NCBI GenBank assembly: GCA_002878375.1
Contig: NIRF01000011.1
Location: 1 to 54,067, forward strand
DNA: 54,067 nt
Direction of reading: 5' to 3'
Source: Dictyoglomus sp. NZ13-RE01
GTDB taxonomy: Bacteria > Dictyoglomota > Dictyoglomia > Dictyoglomales > Dictyoglomaceae
Shown: positions 44,729-54,067 of the stretch, in pieces
Numbering within the stretch: the first letter of the stretch is position 1
How the letters are laid out: each line of letters opens with the position of its first letter
Translations under genes and position numbers: made by a program
The notes under the pieces: model-generated
The model's database searches: none
What the model was told of the DNA's origin: nothing
What the model saw: the letters and a program-made list of their open reading frames with translations, nothing else

Positions 44729-47559
44729 ACTAAGATACTCCTCTCAGAAAAAAGAATCTTCTTTAAAAATTGACCTGTATAAGACCTTGGATTCTGGGCA
44801 ACTTCCTCTGGAGTTCCCTCCGCCACTATTTCTCCTCCCCTTTCGCCCCCTTCTGGACCTAAATCTATTATATAATCCGCAGTTTTAATAACTTCCAAGT
44901 TATGTTCAATCACAAGAACAGTATTACCTAAATCTACCAATCGATGAAGAAGATCCACAAGCTTTTCTACATCTGCGAAATGAAGTCCTGTAGTTGGCTC
45001 GTCTAAGATATAAAAGGTTCTCCCTGTACTCTTCTTGGAAAGCTCAGCAGCAAGCTTAATTCTTTGAGCCTCTCCTCCAGAAAGAGTTGTAGCAGGCTGT
45101 CCCAACTTTATATATCCTAATCCAACATCATATAGAGTTTGAAGCTTTCTCTTTATAGAAGGTATCTTATCAAAAAACTCCAAAGCATACTCCACACTCA
45201 TATCAAGAACATCCGCTATATTTTTCCCTTTATAAGTAATTTCTAAGGTTTCACTATTATATCTCTTACCTTTACAAACCTCACAAGGTATATAAACATC
45301 TGGAAGGAAATGCATCTCTACCTTTATAACACCTTCTCCATGACAATTTTCACATCTTCCCCCTTTAACATTAAAGCTAAATCTTCCAGGTTTATAACCC
45401 CTCATCTTGGATTCAGGTAATTCTGCAAAAAGTTCTCTTATATCTGTAAAAACCCCGATATATGTAGCAGGATTAGAACGTGGAGTTCTTCCAATTGGAG
45501 ATTGATCAATTATTATAACCTTATCTATATACTCAGTTCCTTTTATTTCTTCATAATACTTACCCCTTATCTTTTTTCCATATATAGCCTTCTGCAATGC
45601 AGGATATATAACCTCCTCTACCAAGGTGCTCTTACCAGATCCTGAAACACCAGTAAGACATACAAAGGTACCCAATGGAATTCTTACATCTATATTTTTT
45701 AGATTTCTTGCATGGGCGGATTTTATCTCCAACCACCTACCATTACCTTTTCTTCTAACCTTAGGTATCTTAATCATCTTATCTCCTCTTAAATACTGGG
45801 CAGTTATAGAAGTTGGGTGTTTTAAGACCTCCTCTAATGTTCCAGCTACTACAACCTCACCACCATGCTCTCCTGCTCCAGGTCCCATATCTACTATAAA
45901 ATCTGCAGATCTTATAACCTCTTCATCATGCTCCACTACTAATATTGTATTCCCAAGATCCCTTAAATTCTTTAAAGTATCAATCAATCTCTTATTATCC
46001 CTTGGATGCAATCCAATACTTGGCTCATCCAAAACATAAATTACTCCTACAAGACCAGACCCAATCTGTGTTGCTAATCTCACTCTTTGGGATTCTCCAC
46101 CTGACAATGTATCTGCGGATCTATCTAAAGTAAGGTAATCTAAACCTACCTCAATGAGAAAGTTTAGTCTTTGAATGATCTCTTTTAATATGGGCTCTGC
46201 AATATATCTTTCTTTCTCTGTAAGACTTAGGTTTAGAAGGAAATCTTTAAGTTCTAAAACTGTTAAACTGCTTATCTCAGCAATATTTTTTCCTCCTACG
46301 GTTACAGCCAAGGCTTCTTTTCTTAATCTTTTTCCTCCACATTCACTACAAGGAGAAAAAACCATAAATTTTTCAAAGTAGTCCTTTATCTCTTCCGAAT
46401 CTGTCTCCTGATATCTCTTCATAAATATGTTAATTAATCCTTCAAAATGTCTATACCCCTCTATCTCCCAATCAGGATATTCCACATAAATAGCGTATGG
46501 AACACCATACAAGAGAGCATTTATCTGTTTTTCACTAAAAAACTTCAAAGGTACATCTAAGGAAAAACCCAATTTCTTACCTAAATTACTGAGAAGAATT
46601 TTATAATAAGGGCTTATATCTTTTCCCCAAGGAACAATTGCCCCCTCATTTATAGACTTTTCCAAATCAAGAATTAGATCAGGATCAAACTCCTTTTTTC
46701 CTCCAAGACCACTACAGGCAGGACATGCTCCATAGGGGCTGTTAAAAGAGAAGAATCTTGGAGATATTTCTCCAAAGGTAAATCCACAGATGGGACATGC
46801 AAAATTCTCACTAAATAGATGCTCCTTTATCCCTTCCTCTCCTATTTCCTCGATTAAAACTAATCCTTCACTCAACTTTAAAGATAATTCAATATCTTCA
46901 AATAACCTACTCTTTATATCGGGTTTTATTATTAATCTATCAATAACTACAGAAATATCATGCTTTTTATTTTTATCCAGTTCAATTTCATCATCTAAAG
47001 AATACATTTCGCCATCAATTTTTACTCTTAAAAATCCCTGTTTTCTTAGATTTTCTAATAACTTTTTATATTCTCCCTTCCTTCCTCTAACCACTGGTGA
47101 CAATACTTGGATTCTTGTTCCTTCTGGAAATTCCAATATTCTGTTTGTTATTTGTTCTACTGATTGGGCGGATATTTCTATACCACAATTTGGACAATGA
47201 GGTTTTCCAATATTAGCATATAAAAGTCTAAAATAATCGTAAATCTCAGTTACTGTACCTACGGTAGAACGAGGATTTTTAATAACAGTTTTTTGATCAA
47301 TAGAGATAGCAGGAGAAAGTCCTTCTATAAAATCTACATCTGGCTTATTTAATTGTCCTAAAAACTGCCTTGCATAGGTAGAAAGGGATTCTACATATCT
47401 TCTTTGTCCTTCAGCATAAATGGTATCAAAAGCCAAAGAAGATTTTCCAGATCCACTAATTCCTGTAAATACTACAAGCTTATTCCTTGGAATGTCCAAA
47501 TTTATATTTTTAAGATTATGTTCCCTTGCCCCTCTAATCCTTATGAACTTTTCGCTCAT
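44725..47559 (-). CDS. uvrA: Excinuclease ABC subunit A
   Basis: A 944-residue damage-recognition ATPase of nucleotide excision repair. Two ABC domains are seen: Walker [24 protein letters not shown] near 32 and [19 protein letters not shown] near 640; signatures [12 protein letters not shown] and [12 protein letters not shown]; zinc modules [18 protein letters not shown] with CPACSGLG, and CENCHGEG with CEVCKGKR. Length is normal. It overlaps uvrB and ogt by 4 bases each. Confidence 0.98.
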   Translation of the reverse strand: MSEKFIRIRGAREHNLKNINLDIPRNKLVVFTGISGSGKSSLAFDTIYAEGQRRYVESLSTYARQFLGQLNKPDVDFIEGLSPAISIDQKTVIKNPRSTVGTVTEIYDYFRLLYANIGKPHCPNCGIEISAQSVEQITNRILEFPEGTRIQVLSPVVRGRKGEYKKLLENLRKQGFLRVKIDGEMYSLDDEIELDKNKKHDISVVIDRLIIKPDIKSRLFEDIELSLKLSEGLVLIEEIGEEGIKEHLFSENFACPICGFTFGEISPRFFSFNSPYGACPACSGLGGKKEFDPDLILDLEKSINEGAIVPWGKDISPYYKILLSNLGKKLGFSLDVPLKFFSEKQINALLYGVPYAIYVEYPDWEIEGYRHFEGLINIFMKRYQETDSEEIKDYFEKFMVFSPCSECGGKRLRKEALAVTVGGKNIAEISSLTVLELKDFLLNLSLTEKERYIAEPILKEIIQRLNFLIEVGLDYLTLDRSADTLSGGESQRVRLATQIGSGLVGVIYVLDEPSIGLHPRDNKRLIDTLKNLRDLGNTILVVEHDEEVIRSADFIVDMGPGAGEHGGEVVVAGTLEEVLKHPTSITAQYLRGDKMIKIPKVRRKGNGRWLEIKSAHARNLKNIDVRIPLGTFVCLTGVSGSGKSTLVEEVIYPALQKAIYGKKIRGKYYEEIKGTEYIDKVIIIDQSPIGRTPRSNPATYIGVFTDIRELFAELPESKMRGYKPGRFSFNVKGGRCENCHGEGVIKVEMHFLPDVYIPCEVCKGKRYNSETLEITYKGKNIADVLDMSVEYALEFFDKIPSIKRKLQTLYDVGLGYIKLGQPATTLSGGEAQRIKLAAELSKKSTGRTFYILDEPTTGLHFADVEKLVDLLHRLVDLGNTVLVIEHNLEVIKTADYIIDLGPEGGERGGEIVAEGTPEEVAQNPRSYTGQFLKKILFSERSILV

Positions 47560-49544
47560 ATCCTACTCTTCTTTTTAATTATATCCTTTAATTCTTTAAT
47601 TTGGTCTCTTAATTGAATAGCTCTTTCAAAATCAAGATTGGCAGAGGCTTCATACATAGCCTTTTCCAGCTCCTTAATCATCTCTTCTATCTCCTCTACC
47701 TCTAATTCCTGGGAAATTGTTTTATAATCCACTTTGTTCTCCATAACTGCCTCTGCAAATTGAAAAACTTCCTTCAAAGACTTCTTTATAGTTCTTGGCA
47801 CTATTCCATGCTTATTATTATATTCCATCTGGATTCTCCTTCTTCTTTCCGTTTCTGCAATCGCTCTTGCCATTGAATCAGTAATCTCATCTGCATACAT
47901 AATAACCTTTCCATTAACATTTCTTGCTGCTCTTCCCATAATCTGTATTAGAGATCTCTCAGATCTTAAGAATCCTTCCCTATCTGCATCTAAGATGGCT
48001 ACTAAAGAAACCTCAGGAAGGTCCAATCCCTCCCTTAGTAAATTTATACCAACAAGAACATCAAATTTCCCTGCCCTTAAATCTTGAAGAATACCTGTTC
48101 TTTCCAGGGTTTCTATCTCGGAGTGTAAATAAGTTACCTTCATTCCCAAATCAGATAGATACTCCGCCAAATCTTCCGCTGTCCTTTTAGTTAGTGTAGT
48201 AACTAAAACCCTCTCTCCTCTCCCCACCACTTCTTTTATTTGAGATATAAGATGATCAATCTGTCCCTTCGTTGGATGAACTTCAATCTCAGGATCCAAA
48301 AGTCCTGTTGGTCTTATAAGCTGTTCTACCACCTGTTCTGAAACACTATATTCGAAGTCTGCAGGAGTCGCAGACACAAATATCACTTGATTTACTCTTT
48401 CTAAAAACTCCTCAAAAGTTAAGGGTCTGTTATCATAGGCAGAAGGAAGGCGAAATCCATATTCTACGAGATTATATTTTCTTGATCTGTCCCCATTATA
48501 CATAGCCCTTAGTTGAGGAATAGTAAGGTGTGATTCATCAATAAATATAAGAAAATCATCGGGGAAATAGTCTAATAATGTGTAAGGAGGCTCACCTGGC
48601 TGTCTACCATCAAAATGTCGAGAATAATTTTCAACCCCTTTGCAGTATCCTGTCTCCTGTATAAGCTCCAAATCATAAAGGGTACGAGATTCTAATCTTT
48701 TAGCCTCTGTAACTTTCCCCTGAGATATCAATTCTGCAACTCTCTCTTGTAACTCTCTCTTTATAGATTCTATTGCCCTCTCTATCTTTTCTTCAGGAGC
48801 AATGTAGTGGGTTGCTGGATATATCCAAACTTCATTATAGTCAACAATTCTTTTACCACTTATAGGGTCTATCTCAGAAATTCTCTCCACATAGTCTCCA
48901 AAAAACTCAACCCTAATAGCCGTTTCAGAACCAATGGGAAATACTTCAACAATATCTCCTCTTACCCTAAATTTTCCTCTTGCAAATTCATAATCATTCC
49001 TCTGATACTGCAGTTTTACCAACTTCCTTAAAAGCTTTTCCCTGGGAAACTCCTCCCCTAATTTTATCCTAAAGACCATTTTCTCATAATCTTCTGGAGA
49101 ACCTAATCCATATATACAAGATACACTTGCAACCACAATTACATCTCTTCTACTAAGAAGAGCACTTGTTGCACTATGTCTTAATCTATCAATTCTATCA
49201 TTTATATCCGCATCCTTTTCAATATAAGTATCCGTTTGAGGGATATAAGCTTCTGGCTGATAATAATCATAGTAGCTAACAAAATATTCCACTGCGTTAT
49301 AAGGGAAAAAATCTCTAAATTCGCTATAGAGTTGAGCAGCTAAGGTTTTATTAGGGGCTATAACCAGAGTAGGTTTTTGGACATTTGCAATAACATTAGC
49401 CATAGTAAAGGTCTTACCAGACCCTGTAACTCCTACTAAGGTCTGAAATTTTAGCCCCTTTTTAACTCCTTCAGTCAATTTCTCTATAGCTTGAGGTTGA
49501 TCCCCACAAGGCTTGAACTCAGATACTAATATAAATCCTGACAT
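47556..49544 (-). CDS. uvrB: Excinuclease ABC subunit B
   Basis: A 662-residue helicase-like subunit that loads on damage with UvrA and recruits UvrC. Walker [15 protein letters not shown] (about 38-51), the beta-hairpin [21 protein letters not shown], motif DESH, the helicase motifs [13 protein letters not shown] and QIMGRAARN, and the C-terminal UVR domain ([27 protein letters not shown]) are present. uvrC is not in the window. Confidence 0.98.
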   Translation of the reverse strand: MSGFILVSEFKPCGDQPQAIEKLTEGVKKGLKFQTLVGVTGSGKTFTMANVIANVQKPTLVIAPNKTLAAQLYSEFRDFFPYNAVEYFVSYYDYYQPEAYIPQTDTYIEKDADINDRIDRLRHSATSALLSRRDVIVVASVSCIYGLGSPEDYEKMVFRIKLGEEFPREKLLRKLVKLQYQRNDYEFARGKFRVRGDIVEVFPIGSETAIRVEFFGDYVERISEIDPISGKRIVDYNEVWIYPATHYIAPEEKIERAIESIKRELQERVAELISQGKVTEAKRLESRTLYDLELIQETGYCKGVENYSRHFDGRQPGEPPYTLLDYFPDDFLIFIDESHLTIPQLRAMYNGDRSRKYNLVEYGFRLPSAYDNRPLTFEEFLERVNQVIFVSATPADFEYSVSEQVVEQLIRPTGLLDPEIEVHPTKGQIDHLISQIKEVVGRGERVLVTTLTKRTAEDLAEYLSDLGMKVTYLHSEIETLERTGILQDLRAGKFDVLVGINLLREGLDLPEVSLVAILDADREGFLRSERSLIQIMGRAARNVNGKVIMYADEITDSMARAIAETERRRRIQMEYNNKHGIVPRTIKKSLKEVFQFAEAVMENKVDYKTISQELEVEEIEEMIKELEKAMYEASANLDFERAIQLRDQIKELKDIIKKKSRI

Positions 49545-49558
49545 ACCAATATTATATC

Positions 49559-50407
49559 TTAAAATTTTTTCTGAGTTAAATTACTAATGCTTCTGAAAAG
49601 AGATTCTTCAAAGGGTGGAAGATCATCCATTCCATAAAGACTTAAAACAAAATTGCTTAAAACCGAATAAAGAGGTCTTGGAGCTGGAGTTTTAAAGGTC
49701 TCTGGATTTAGAGGAATAACCTTAGCCTTTGGGATATTTAAAATCTCACACACTTTACAGGCAAAATCATACCTTGTTATGATTCCTTTATTTACAATGT
49801 GATAAGTACCATATAGGTTTTTATCAGTAAGCTCTTTTACCTTTCTAACTAAATCTCCTGCATAAGTACAAGAGGCAAAATGATAATTACTCAAATACAA
49901 ATCTTTTCCTTCCTTCAAAGAGTTATATATTTGGGTTAAAGCATTATTTCCTAATTCACCAAAAACATAAGAGGTTCGTATAATAAAATGCTTTTTGCAA
50001 AAATCCTTAACAAATCTTTCTCCTTCCAGCTTTGTTTTTCCATAGACATTTATAGGTTTTGGTTCATCAAACTCTGTATAAGGGGATCTTTTTTCTCCCG
50101 AAAAAACATAATCAGTACTTGTATAAACTAATGGAATATCTAAAATACCACATGCTATTGCCACATGTTTTGTTCCAAGAGCATTGACCTTCCAAGCCTC
50201 TTCAGGTTTTTCCTCACATAGATCAGGAGAGCGAATAGCTGCAGGATGAATCACTAAATCAGGCTTTAAACCTATTATTCTCTCAATAGTTTCTATATCT
50301 TCCAAATTCATATCCTTATGGGTAATGGGAATTAACTCCTCATCCCTATAAGCATTAACAAAGTATTGTCCTAAAAAGCCACTGGACCCAGTTATTAAGA
50401 CTCTCAT
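49559..50407 (-). CDS. RmlD-like NAD(P)-dependent sugar reductase
   Basis: A 282-residue extended short-chain dehydrogenase of the RmlD substrate-binding family. [11 protein letters not shown] (7-17) binds the cofactor; [32 protein letters not shown] and YGKTKLEGE with the catalytic Tyr and Lys follow; [12 protein letters not shown] is also typical. RmlD reduces dTDP-4-keto-rhamnose, but the same fold includes the regulatory subunit of methionine adenosyltransferase, and no other rml gene is near, so substrate is open. It overlaps the EamA gene by 4 bases and lies 14 bases before uvrB. Confidence 0.82.
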   Translation of the reverse strand: MRVLITGSSGFLGQYFVNAYRDEELIPITHKDMNLEDIETIERIIGLKPDLVIHPAAIRSPDLCEEKPEEAWKVNALGTKHVAIACGILDIPLVYTSTDYVFSGEKRSPYTEFDEPKPINVYGKTKLEGERFVKDFCKKHFIIRTSYVFGELGNNALTQIYNSLKEGKDLYLSNYHFASCTYAGDLVRKVKELTDKNLYGTYHIVNKGIITRYDFACKVCEILNIPKAKVIPLNPETFKTPAPRPLYSVLSNFVLSLYGMDDLPPFEESLFRSISNLTQKKF

Positions 50408-51255
50408 AAGATAGCCTCCCTCTCCTTAAGAGAGTTATAAAAAATAGCAAAAGAGATAATAATCATTCCAAAGGCTTGCAGAAGAGATATACTCTCTTTT
50501 AAGAAGATATATGCAAAGATTGTAGCAAAAACATTTTCCCCTAAAATCATTAATGCTACAGAGCTTGGAGGTAAAATTCTAATTGCATAATTTGCAGAAG
50601 AATGACCAATTAATTGAGGAATTAAAGCAAGCAAAAGAATAAAAAAGTAGGTCTTAAGTGGATAGTTAAAAAGAGGATAAGAAGAAAAAAGGTTTATGAT
50701 AAAAAGAAAAATGGAAGCTGTTGAATAAACCAATGTAATATAGGTTATAAAGGAAACTTTATTAGAAACTTTATTTCCAATGTAAAGGTAAACAGCCATA
50801 CAAAAACCACCTATAATAGCCAACAATTCTCCCTTGCCCAAGGCTAAGTTTATATCATTATTGGTTATAAGTATCATCCCAATAATTACAAAAAATAAGG
50901 AGAGAAAATAGTGAGCTGGTGGTTTCTTTTTATCAATGATTAAAGAAAGAAGAACAATAAATATGGGATTTGTGTTCACTAAAACTACCGCATTCGCCAC
51001 AGATGTAAGAAGTACAGAGGATATCCATGTATAGAAGTGAATTCCCAAGGATATACCCGAAATTATCATTAATGGAATAGCGTCCCATTTAAACTCTATC
51101 TTCTTCCCATAGATTAAGCCAAGAATTAGAGAAGATATTATTAATCTATAAACGGCAATAATTAAGGGAGGAGCCTGTGCAAGTCTTATAAAGATAGAGG
51201 CAGTTGCCATAGCTATAATTCCTATAAAGAGGAAAAGATAAGCTCTCTCCCTCAT
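50404..51255 (-). CDS. EamA / drug-metabolite transporter family permease
   Basis: A 283-residue membrane protein with ten hydrophobic segments made of two EamA repeats (about 1-135 and 145-280). ATASIFIRLAQAPPLIIAVYR and ILPPSSVALMILGENVFATIFAYIFLKES are typical. Members export amino acids, sugars or metabolites; the substrate cannot be predicted. It starts 9 bases after the preceding gene's stop codon. Confidence 0.88.
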   Translation of the reverse strand: MRERAYLFLFIGIIAMATASIFIRLAQAPPLIIAVYRLIISSLILGLIYGKKIEFKWDAIPLMIISGISLGIHFYTWISSVLLTSVANAVVLVNTNPIFIVLLSLIIDKKKPPAHYFLSLFFVIIGMILITNNDINLALGKGELLAIIGGFCMAVYLYIGNKVSNKVSFITYITLVYSTASIFLFIINLFSSYPLFNYPLKTYFFILLLALIPQLIGHSSANYAIRILPPSSVALMILGENVFATIFAYIFLKESISLLQAFGMIIISFAIFYNSLKEREAIL

Positions 51256-51264
51256 AAGAAAGAT

Positions 51265-52110
51265 TTATTCCTCAAGCTCTTTAACAACTATAGGATAAGA
51301 TAGCACCAAATCCTCATCTAAATATACCTTTACTTCATAGATACCTGGTTTAGTAAATTCAATATTTTGGAGTTCATCATAAAGAGCAATTATACTTTCA
51401 GGTGCAGTCTCTATATCCTGAGGTTCTGATTTATAAATTATATTTTTATCTGGATCCAATAACTCTATATGCTGTTTATAAACACCATCTCCCGAGTACC
51501 ATGTATTTGATATTATGAAGTAATCCACCTTTCCTGGAAACTGATCAAAACCAAAATACTCAAATATTCCTGATATTGCCTGAAGACCATACTCATCATC
51601 ATAAACTTTTAAGGCTGGTGTAGAAAGAATCAAAAGAGGTTTGTTATCCTCTACTGCATAGTCTAAATAATTCTCCTTAAGGATTACAAAAAGTGGTATC
51701 CTTTGATATTTTTCTTCATCTAAATATGCTTCAATCCAATAGATGCCAGGATCTTTAAAAACTATGTTTTCAAAGTTATGAGAGAAAGAGTAGGTATTGT
51801 TGTCCTCAACAAAGCTTAAATCCCTCTCATCTACACCTAAAACATTATTTTCTTCATCTACAACCTGTATTCTTACTTTATGATCTCCTACTCCTGACCA
51901 ACGAGAATAAACCATAAAAGTATCGGTACTGGGAAATTCGTCAAAGGAAGTAATACTGAAAAGACCGTCCACCATCGTTAAACCATACTCATCCTCTCCA
52001 ATATCAACAGCAGGAACTAATCCCAATAATTTCACATTCTTTGTTTGAGCAAAGCTTAAGGAAACAATTAAAAAAACAAAAAGAAACAGAAAAATTAAAA
52101 ATTTTCTCAT
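51265..52110 (-). CDS. Secreted protein made of two tandem copies of one domain
   Basis: A 281-residue protein with a signal peptide (MRKFLIFLFLFVFLIVSLSF then AQ). The mature part is an internal duplication: copy 1 (about 29-145) and copy 2 (about 155-279) share LxxVPAV/STPAL, DEYGL...G(L/I)F..., FD(E/Q)FP, a central beta-rich stretch, and near the end NIVFKDPGIYWIEAYLDEE versus NIEFTKPGIYEVKVYLDED. This looks like two immunoglobulin-like beta sandwiches. I do not recognise a family. It is the first gene of the operon that runs through uvrBA to the ROK kinase. A TATAAT (52148-52153, minus strand) may be its -10. Confidence 0.7.
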   Translation of the reverse strand: MRKFLIFLFLFVFLIVSLSFAQTKNVKLLGLVPAVDIGEDEYGLTMVDGLFSITSFDEFPSTDTFMVYSRWSGVGDHKVRIQVVDEENNVLGVDERDLSFVEDNNTYSFSHNFENIVFKDPGIYWIEAYLDEEKYQRIPLFVILKENYLDYAVEDNKPLLILSTPALKVYDDEYGLQAISGIFEYFGFDQFPGKVDYFIISNTWYSGDGVYKQHIELLDPDKNIIYKSEPQDIETAPESIIALYDELQNIEFTKPGIYEVKVYLDEDLVLSYPIVVKELEE

Positions 52111-52204
52111 ACCCTTATACCTCTTTCTTTAAATTTGTTTTTGATATATTATAGACTTTAAAGAGTAAAAAAGGAAATAGTATTTCTTTTAGAGGGAGGG
52201 TAAA

Positions 52205-53866
52205 ATGATAAATATAGAAATTAGAGGAGCAATAAAGATTCAAGAAGAAAATCCCATTCAGGCAAAAGATCTACTCACAAAATATAAAGAACTCTTCAAT
52301 GAGCTACTAAATGGTGATCATCCTGTTGCCATTAGAGTAAATGGAAAGATTGAGGATCTAAACTATCTCATACAGGAAGATGTCAGATTAGACTTTTTAG
52401 GTGTTAGAAACAATTTTGGAAGAAGAGTCTTAGAGAGAAGTTATATTTTCCTATTAAATCTTGCCTGTGAATTAGACTTTCCAGAGCATAAAGTAATTGT
52501 GGAACACTCTTATCACAAGAGTCTCTATGGAAGATTTAAAAATTATGTTCCAAAGACTAAGGATTTAGAGATTATAGAAAATAAGATGAGAGAATTGGCA
52601 GAAAAAGATATTCCCATTGAAAAGATTGAGGTCTCAAGGGAAGAAGCCCTTAAAATTTTCGAAGAAAGAAAAGAAGATGATAAAATAAGATTATTGAAGT
52701 ATATACCCTTTTCCAAAATACAGCTTTATAAAATTGATAACCACTATGAATACTCCTATTTACCTTTGGTTCCCTCTACAGGATATTTAAAAGTCTTTTC
52801 CTTAAAACTATACCAGCCAGGTTTCATTTTAATACTCCCTGAAGAGGATTTAAGCAGACTCAGTGAGTTTAAGGAAATTGTTAAACTCTTCCAAGCTTTC
52901 TATGAATACAAAAATTGGCTTGAAATATTAGGATTAGTTGATACTGCTTCATTAAATGAAAGTATTGAAAAGGGAGAAATATCAGATGTTATAAAAGTGG
53001 CTGAAGCATTACACGAAAAGAAAATTGCACAGATTGCGGATGAAATATGTTCAAAATTACCTGATTTAAAATTAGTTTTGATTGCAGGACCGTCCTCTGC
53101 TGGTAAAACAACTTTTAGTAAAAGGCTCCAAATTCAGTTAAAGGTAAATGGAATAAAACCCATTGTTATTGAAATGGATGATTACTTCTTACCACCTGAG
53201 TATATTGAGAGGGATGAATTTGGCAATTACGATTTTGATAGTCCTAAAGCTTTAGATATTCCACTCTTGAATAGAGATCTGAATATTCTGATGAATGGAG
53301 GAGAAGTAGAGCTCCCCAAGTATAATTTTCATAAGAAGAGAAGAGAAAAGTCAGGAAGAATAGTAAAATTAGAGGATAGAAGTATAATAGTAATGGAGGG
53401 AATTCATGGATTAAATCCTGAAATCACAAGAGATGTTCCAGGTTATATGAAATATCATATTTTTGTAAGTGCTTTAACCCACTTAAACCTTGATAACCAA
53501 AATAGAGTACCCACAACCGATGCCAGACTAATGAGAAGAATAGTAAGAGACAGTATTTTTAGAGGATACGGTGTGTTAGATTCTATAAGACAGTGGCCAT
53601 CAGTAAGAAAGGCAGAAGATTTGTATATTTTCCCAACTCAGGAAAGAGCGGATGTAATGTTTAATTCCGCTTTAGTTTATGAATTCTCTGTTTTGAGAAA
53701 CTTTGCAGAACCCATGTTAAAAGCTGTTCCCCCATATTATCCCGAATATCCTGAGGCAAAAAGGATATTAGATATTCTTTCTCATTTTCTACCTCTATCC
53801 CCTACAGAGGTGCCAATGACCTCCATTCTCAGAGAGTTTATAGGAGGTAGCTCCTTTACTTATTAA
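52205..53866 (+). CDS. Uridine kinase family protein with threonyl-tRNA-synthetase-like N-terminus
   Basis: A 553-residue protein. The N-terminal half resembles the TGS and second additional domain of ThrRS (NGDHPVAIRVNGKIEDLN, then FPEHKVIVEHSYHKSLYGRF), as in the Thermotogales/Clostridia nucleoside-kinase group. The C-terminal half is a phosphoribulokinase/uridine kinase: P-loop GPSSAGKTT (295-303), IEMDDYFLPPEYIERDEFGNYDFDSP, and EGIHGLNPE. It would phosphorylate uridine or a related nucleoside. AGGGAGGG precedes the ATG. It is followed by an independent promoter and a T-box leader. Confidence 0.88.
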   Translation: MINIEIRGAIKIQEENPIQAKDLLTKYKELFNELLNGDHPVAIRVNGKIEDLNYLIQEDVRLDFLGVRNNFGRRVLERSYIFLLNLACELDFPEHKVIVEHSYHKSLYGRFKNYVPKTKDLEIIENKMRELAEKDIPIEKIEVSREEALKIFEERKEDDKIRLLKYIPFSKIQLYKIDNHYEYSYLPLVPSTGYLKVFSLKLYQPGFILILPEEDLSRLSEFKEIVKLFQAFYEYKNWLEILGLVDTASLNESIEKGEISDVIKVAEALHEKKIAQIADEICSKLPDLKLVLIAGPSSAGKTTFSKRLQIQLKVNGIKPIVIEMDDYFLPPEYIERDEFGNYDFDSPKALDIPLLNRDLNILMNGGEVELPKYNFHKKRREKSGRIVKLEDRSIIVMEGIHGLNPEITRDVPGYMKYHIFVSALTHLNLDNQNRVPTTDARLMRRIVRDSIFRGYGVLDSIRQWPSVRKAEDLYIFPTQERADVMFNSALVYEFSVLRNFAEPMLKAVPPYYPEYPEAKRILDILSHFLPLSPTEVPMTSILREFIGGSSFTY

Positions 53867-53875
53867 AATACCCCC

Positions 53876-53904
53876 TTGTAAATTTTTCTATATTGATGTA
53901 TAAT
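53876..53904 (+). promoter_or_regulatory. Promoter of the T-box leader
   Basis: TTGTAA (53876-53881) and TATAAT (53899-53904) are exactly 17 bases apart. Transcription should start near 53911. Confidence 0.75.
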
Positions 53905-53910
53905 TCCTAA

Positions 53911-54067
53911 CCAAAATTAAAGGCTGTGAACGGGAATAGTAGCTACCGAAGCAGGATCCAGAGAGGCTGGGGAAAGGTGCGAGCCAGCTATCCTGCAGGT
54001 AGTGAATGGGCCCGGGAGCTGTGGACCGAAAAAAGAGCTTTGCTCTTTGAGTAGGCTCCACCGGAAG
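53911..54067 (+). ncRNA. T-box leader (tRNA-sensing riboswitch), 3' part outside window
   Basis: The leader shows the T-box stem I landmarks: AATAGTAG (loop E side), GCAGGAT pairing with ATCCTGC, AGAGAG bulge, the distal hairpin GCTGG...GGTGCGAGCCAGC with the conserved GGTG loop, and on the 3' side GGTAG followed by GAATGGGCCCG, where the specifier codon lies. Then GTGGA pairs with TCCAC around an AAAGAGC/GCTCTTT hairpin and GAGTAGGC (stem II region). The antiterminator and gene lie beyond the edge. The specifier is GGG (Gly) if one base follows GAA, or TGG (Trp) if none does; I cannot decide. Confidence 0.9.

Noticed and set aside
53867-53910. A terminator for the uridine-kinase gene
   Set aside because: No inverted repeat found; the stretch holds only the T-box promoter.

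Overview
The window is AT-rich bacterial chromosome that looks like Dictyoglomus or a very close relative. The basis is the mixture of genes: a 686-residue GH57 amylase of the Dictyoglomus AmyA type, a GH57 branching enzyme, rhamnose-type and maltose-type ABC importers like those of Thermotoga, an incomplete GH26 mannanase-like gene, and envelope genes of a two-membrane cell (LolA-like, beta-barrel-like, LapA-like). I do not assign a species. Gene density is very high, many neighbours overlap by 4 to 38 bases, and I see no insertion sequence, prophage, CRISPR array or rRNA gene.

Layout. 1-2200 (minus): a secreted CBM35-GH26 glycosidase cut by the window edge, and a glycerate kinase. 2230-17071 (plus): a large sugar or polyol utilisation island. 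It holds a four-gene rhamnose-type ABC importer, a small sensory-rhodopsin-transducer-like protein, a DeoR regulator, a fused E1 alpha-beta and a short E2 of a 2-oxo-acid or acetoin dehydrogenase type complex, three polyol/ketose(-phosphate) oxidoreductases, a TIM-barrel isomerase, a class II aldolase and a D-lyxose isomerase. No sugar kinase is present. 17090-20700 (plus): cysS, a DUF362-ferredoxin gene and galactose mutarotase. 20705-27557 (minus): malEFG with a LacI regulator and a LapA-like gene, preceded by alpha-glucan phosphorylase. 27690-30537 (plus): a DUF4914 P-loop protein behind an unusual hairpin leader, an inositol-monophosphatase family gene, and tRNA-Arg(CCG), which supplies the phosphatase stop codon. 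30551-35386 (minus): GH57 amylase/glucanotransferase, GH57 branching enzyme and MalK-type ATPase. 35526-41479 (minus): two tRNAs, LysM protein, Ca2+-type P-ATPase, MscS channel, HNH nuclease and a polyprenyl glycosylphosphotransferase. 41489-43317 (plus): an outer-membrane-barrel candidate and a LolA-like protein. 43332-52110 (minus): a compact operon of ROK kinase, ogt, uvrA, uvrB, an RmlD-like reductase, an EamA transporter and a secreted two-repeat protein. 52205-54067 (plus): a uridine-kinase family gene, then a T-box leader whose gene lies outside.

How it works together. The centre is an alpha-glucan system: MalEFG plus MalK import maltodextrins, the phosphorylase and GH57 enzymes degrade or remodel glucan, and a ROK glucokinase and GalM can feed glucose onward. 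The first third is a separate catabolic island, apparently controlled by its own DeoR protein: similar AT-rich direct repeats lie just downstream of both promoters I can identify there.

Signals most worth checking: the kinase-less island with a PSBD-lacking E2, the repeats shared by its two promoters, the DUF4914 gene and its leader hairpin, the tRNA/CDS overlap, and two genes (cysS, HNH) whose extended -10 promoters sit so close to the ATG that their mRNAs should be leaderless.
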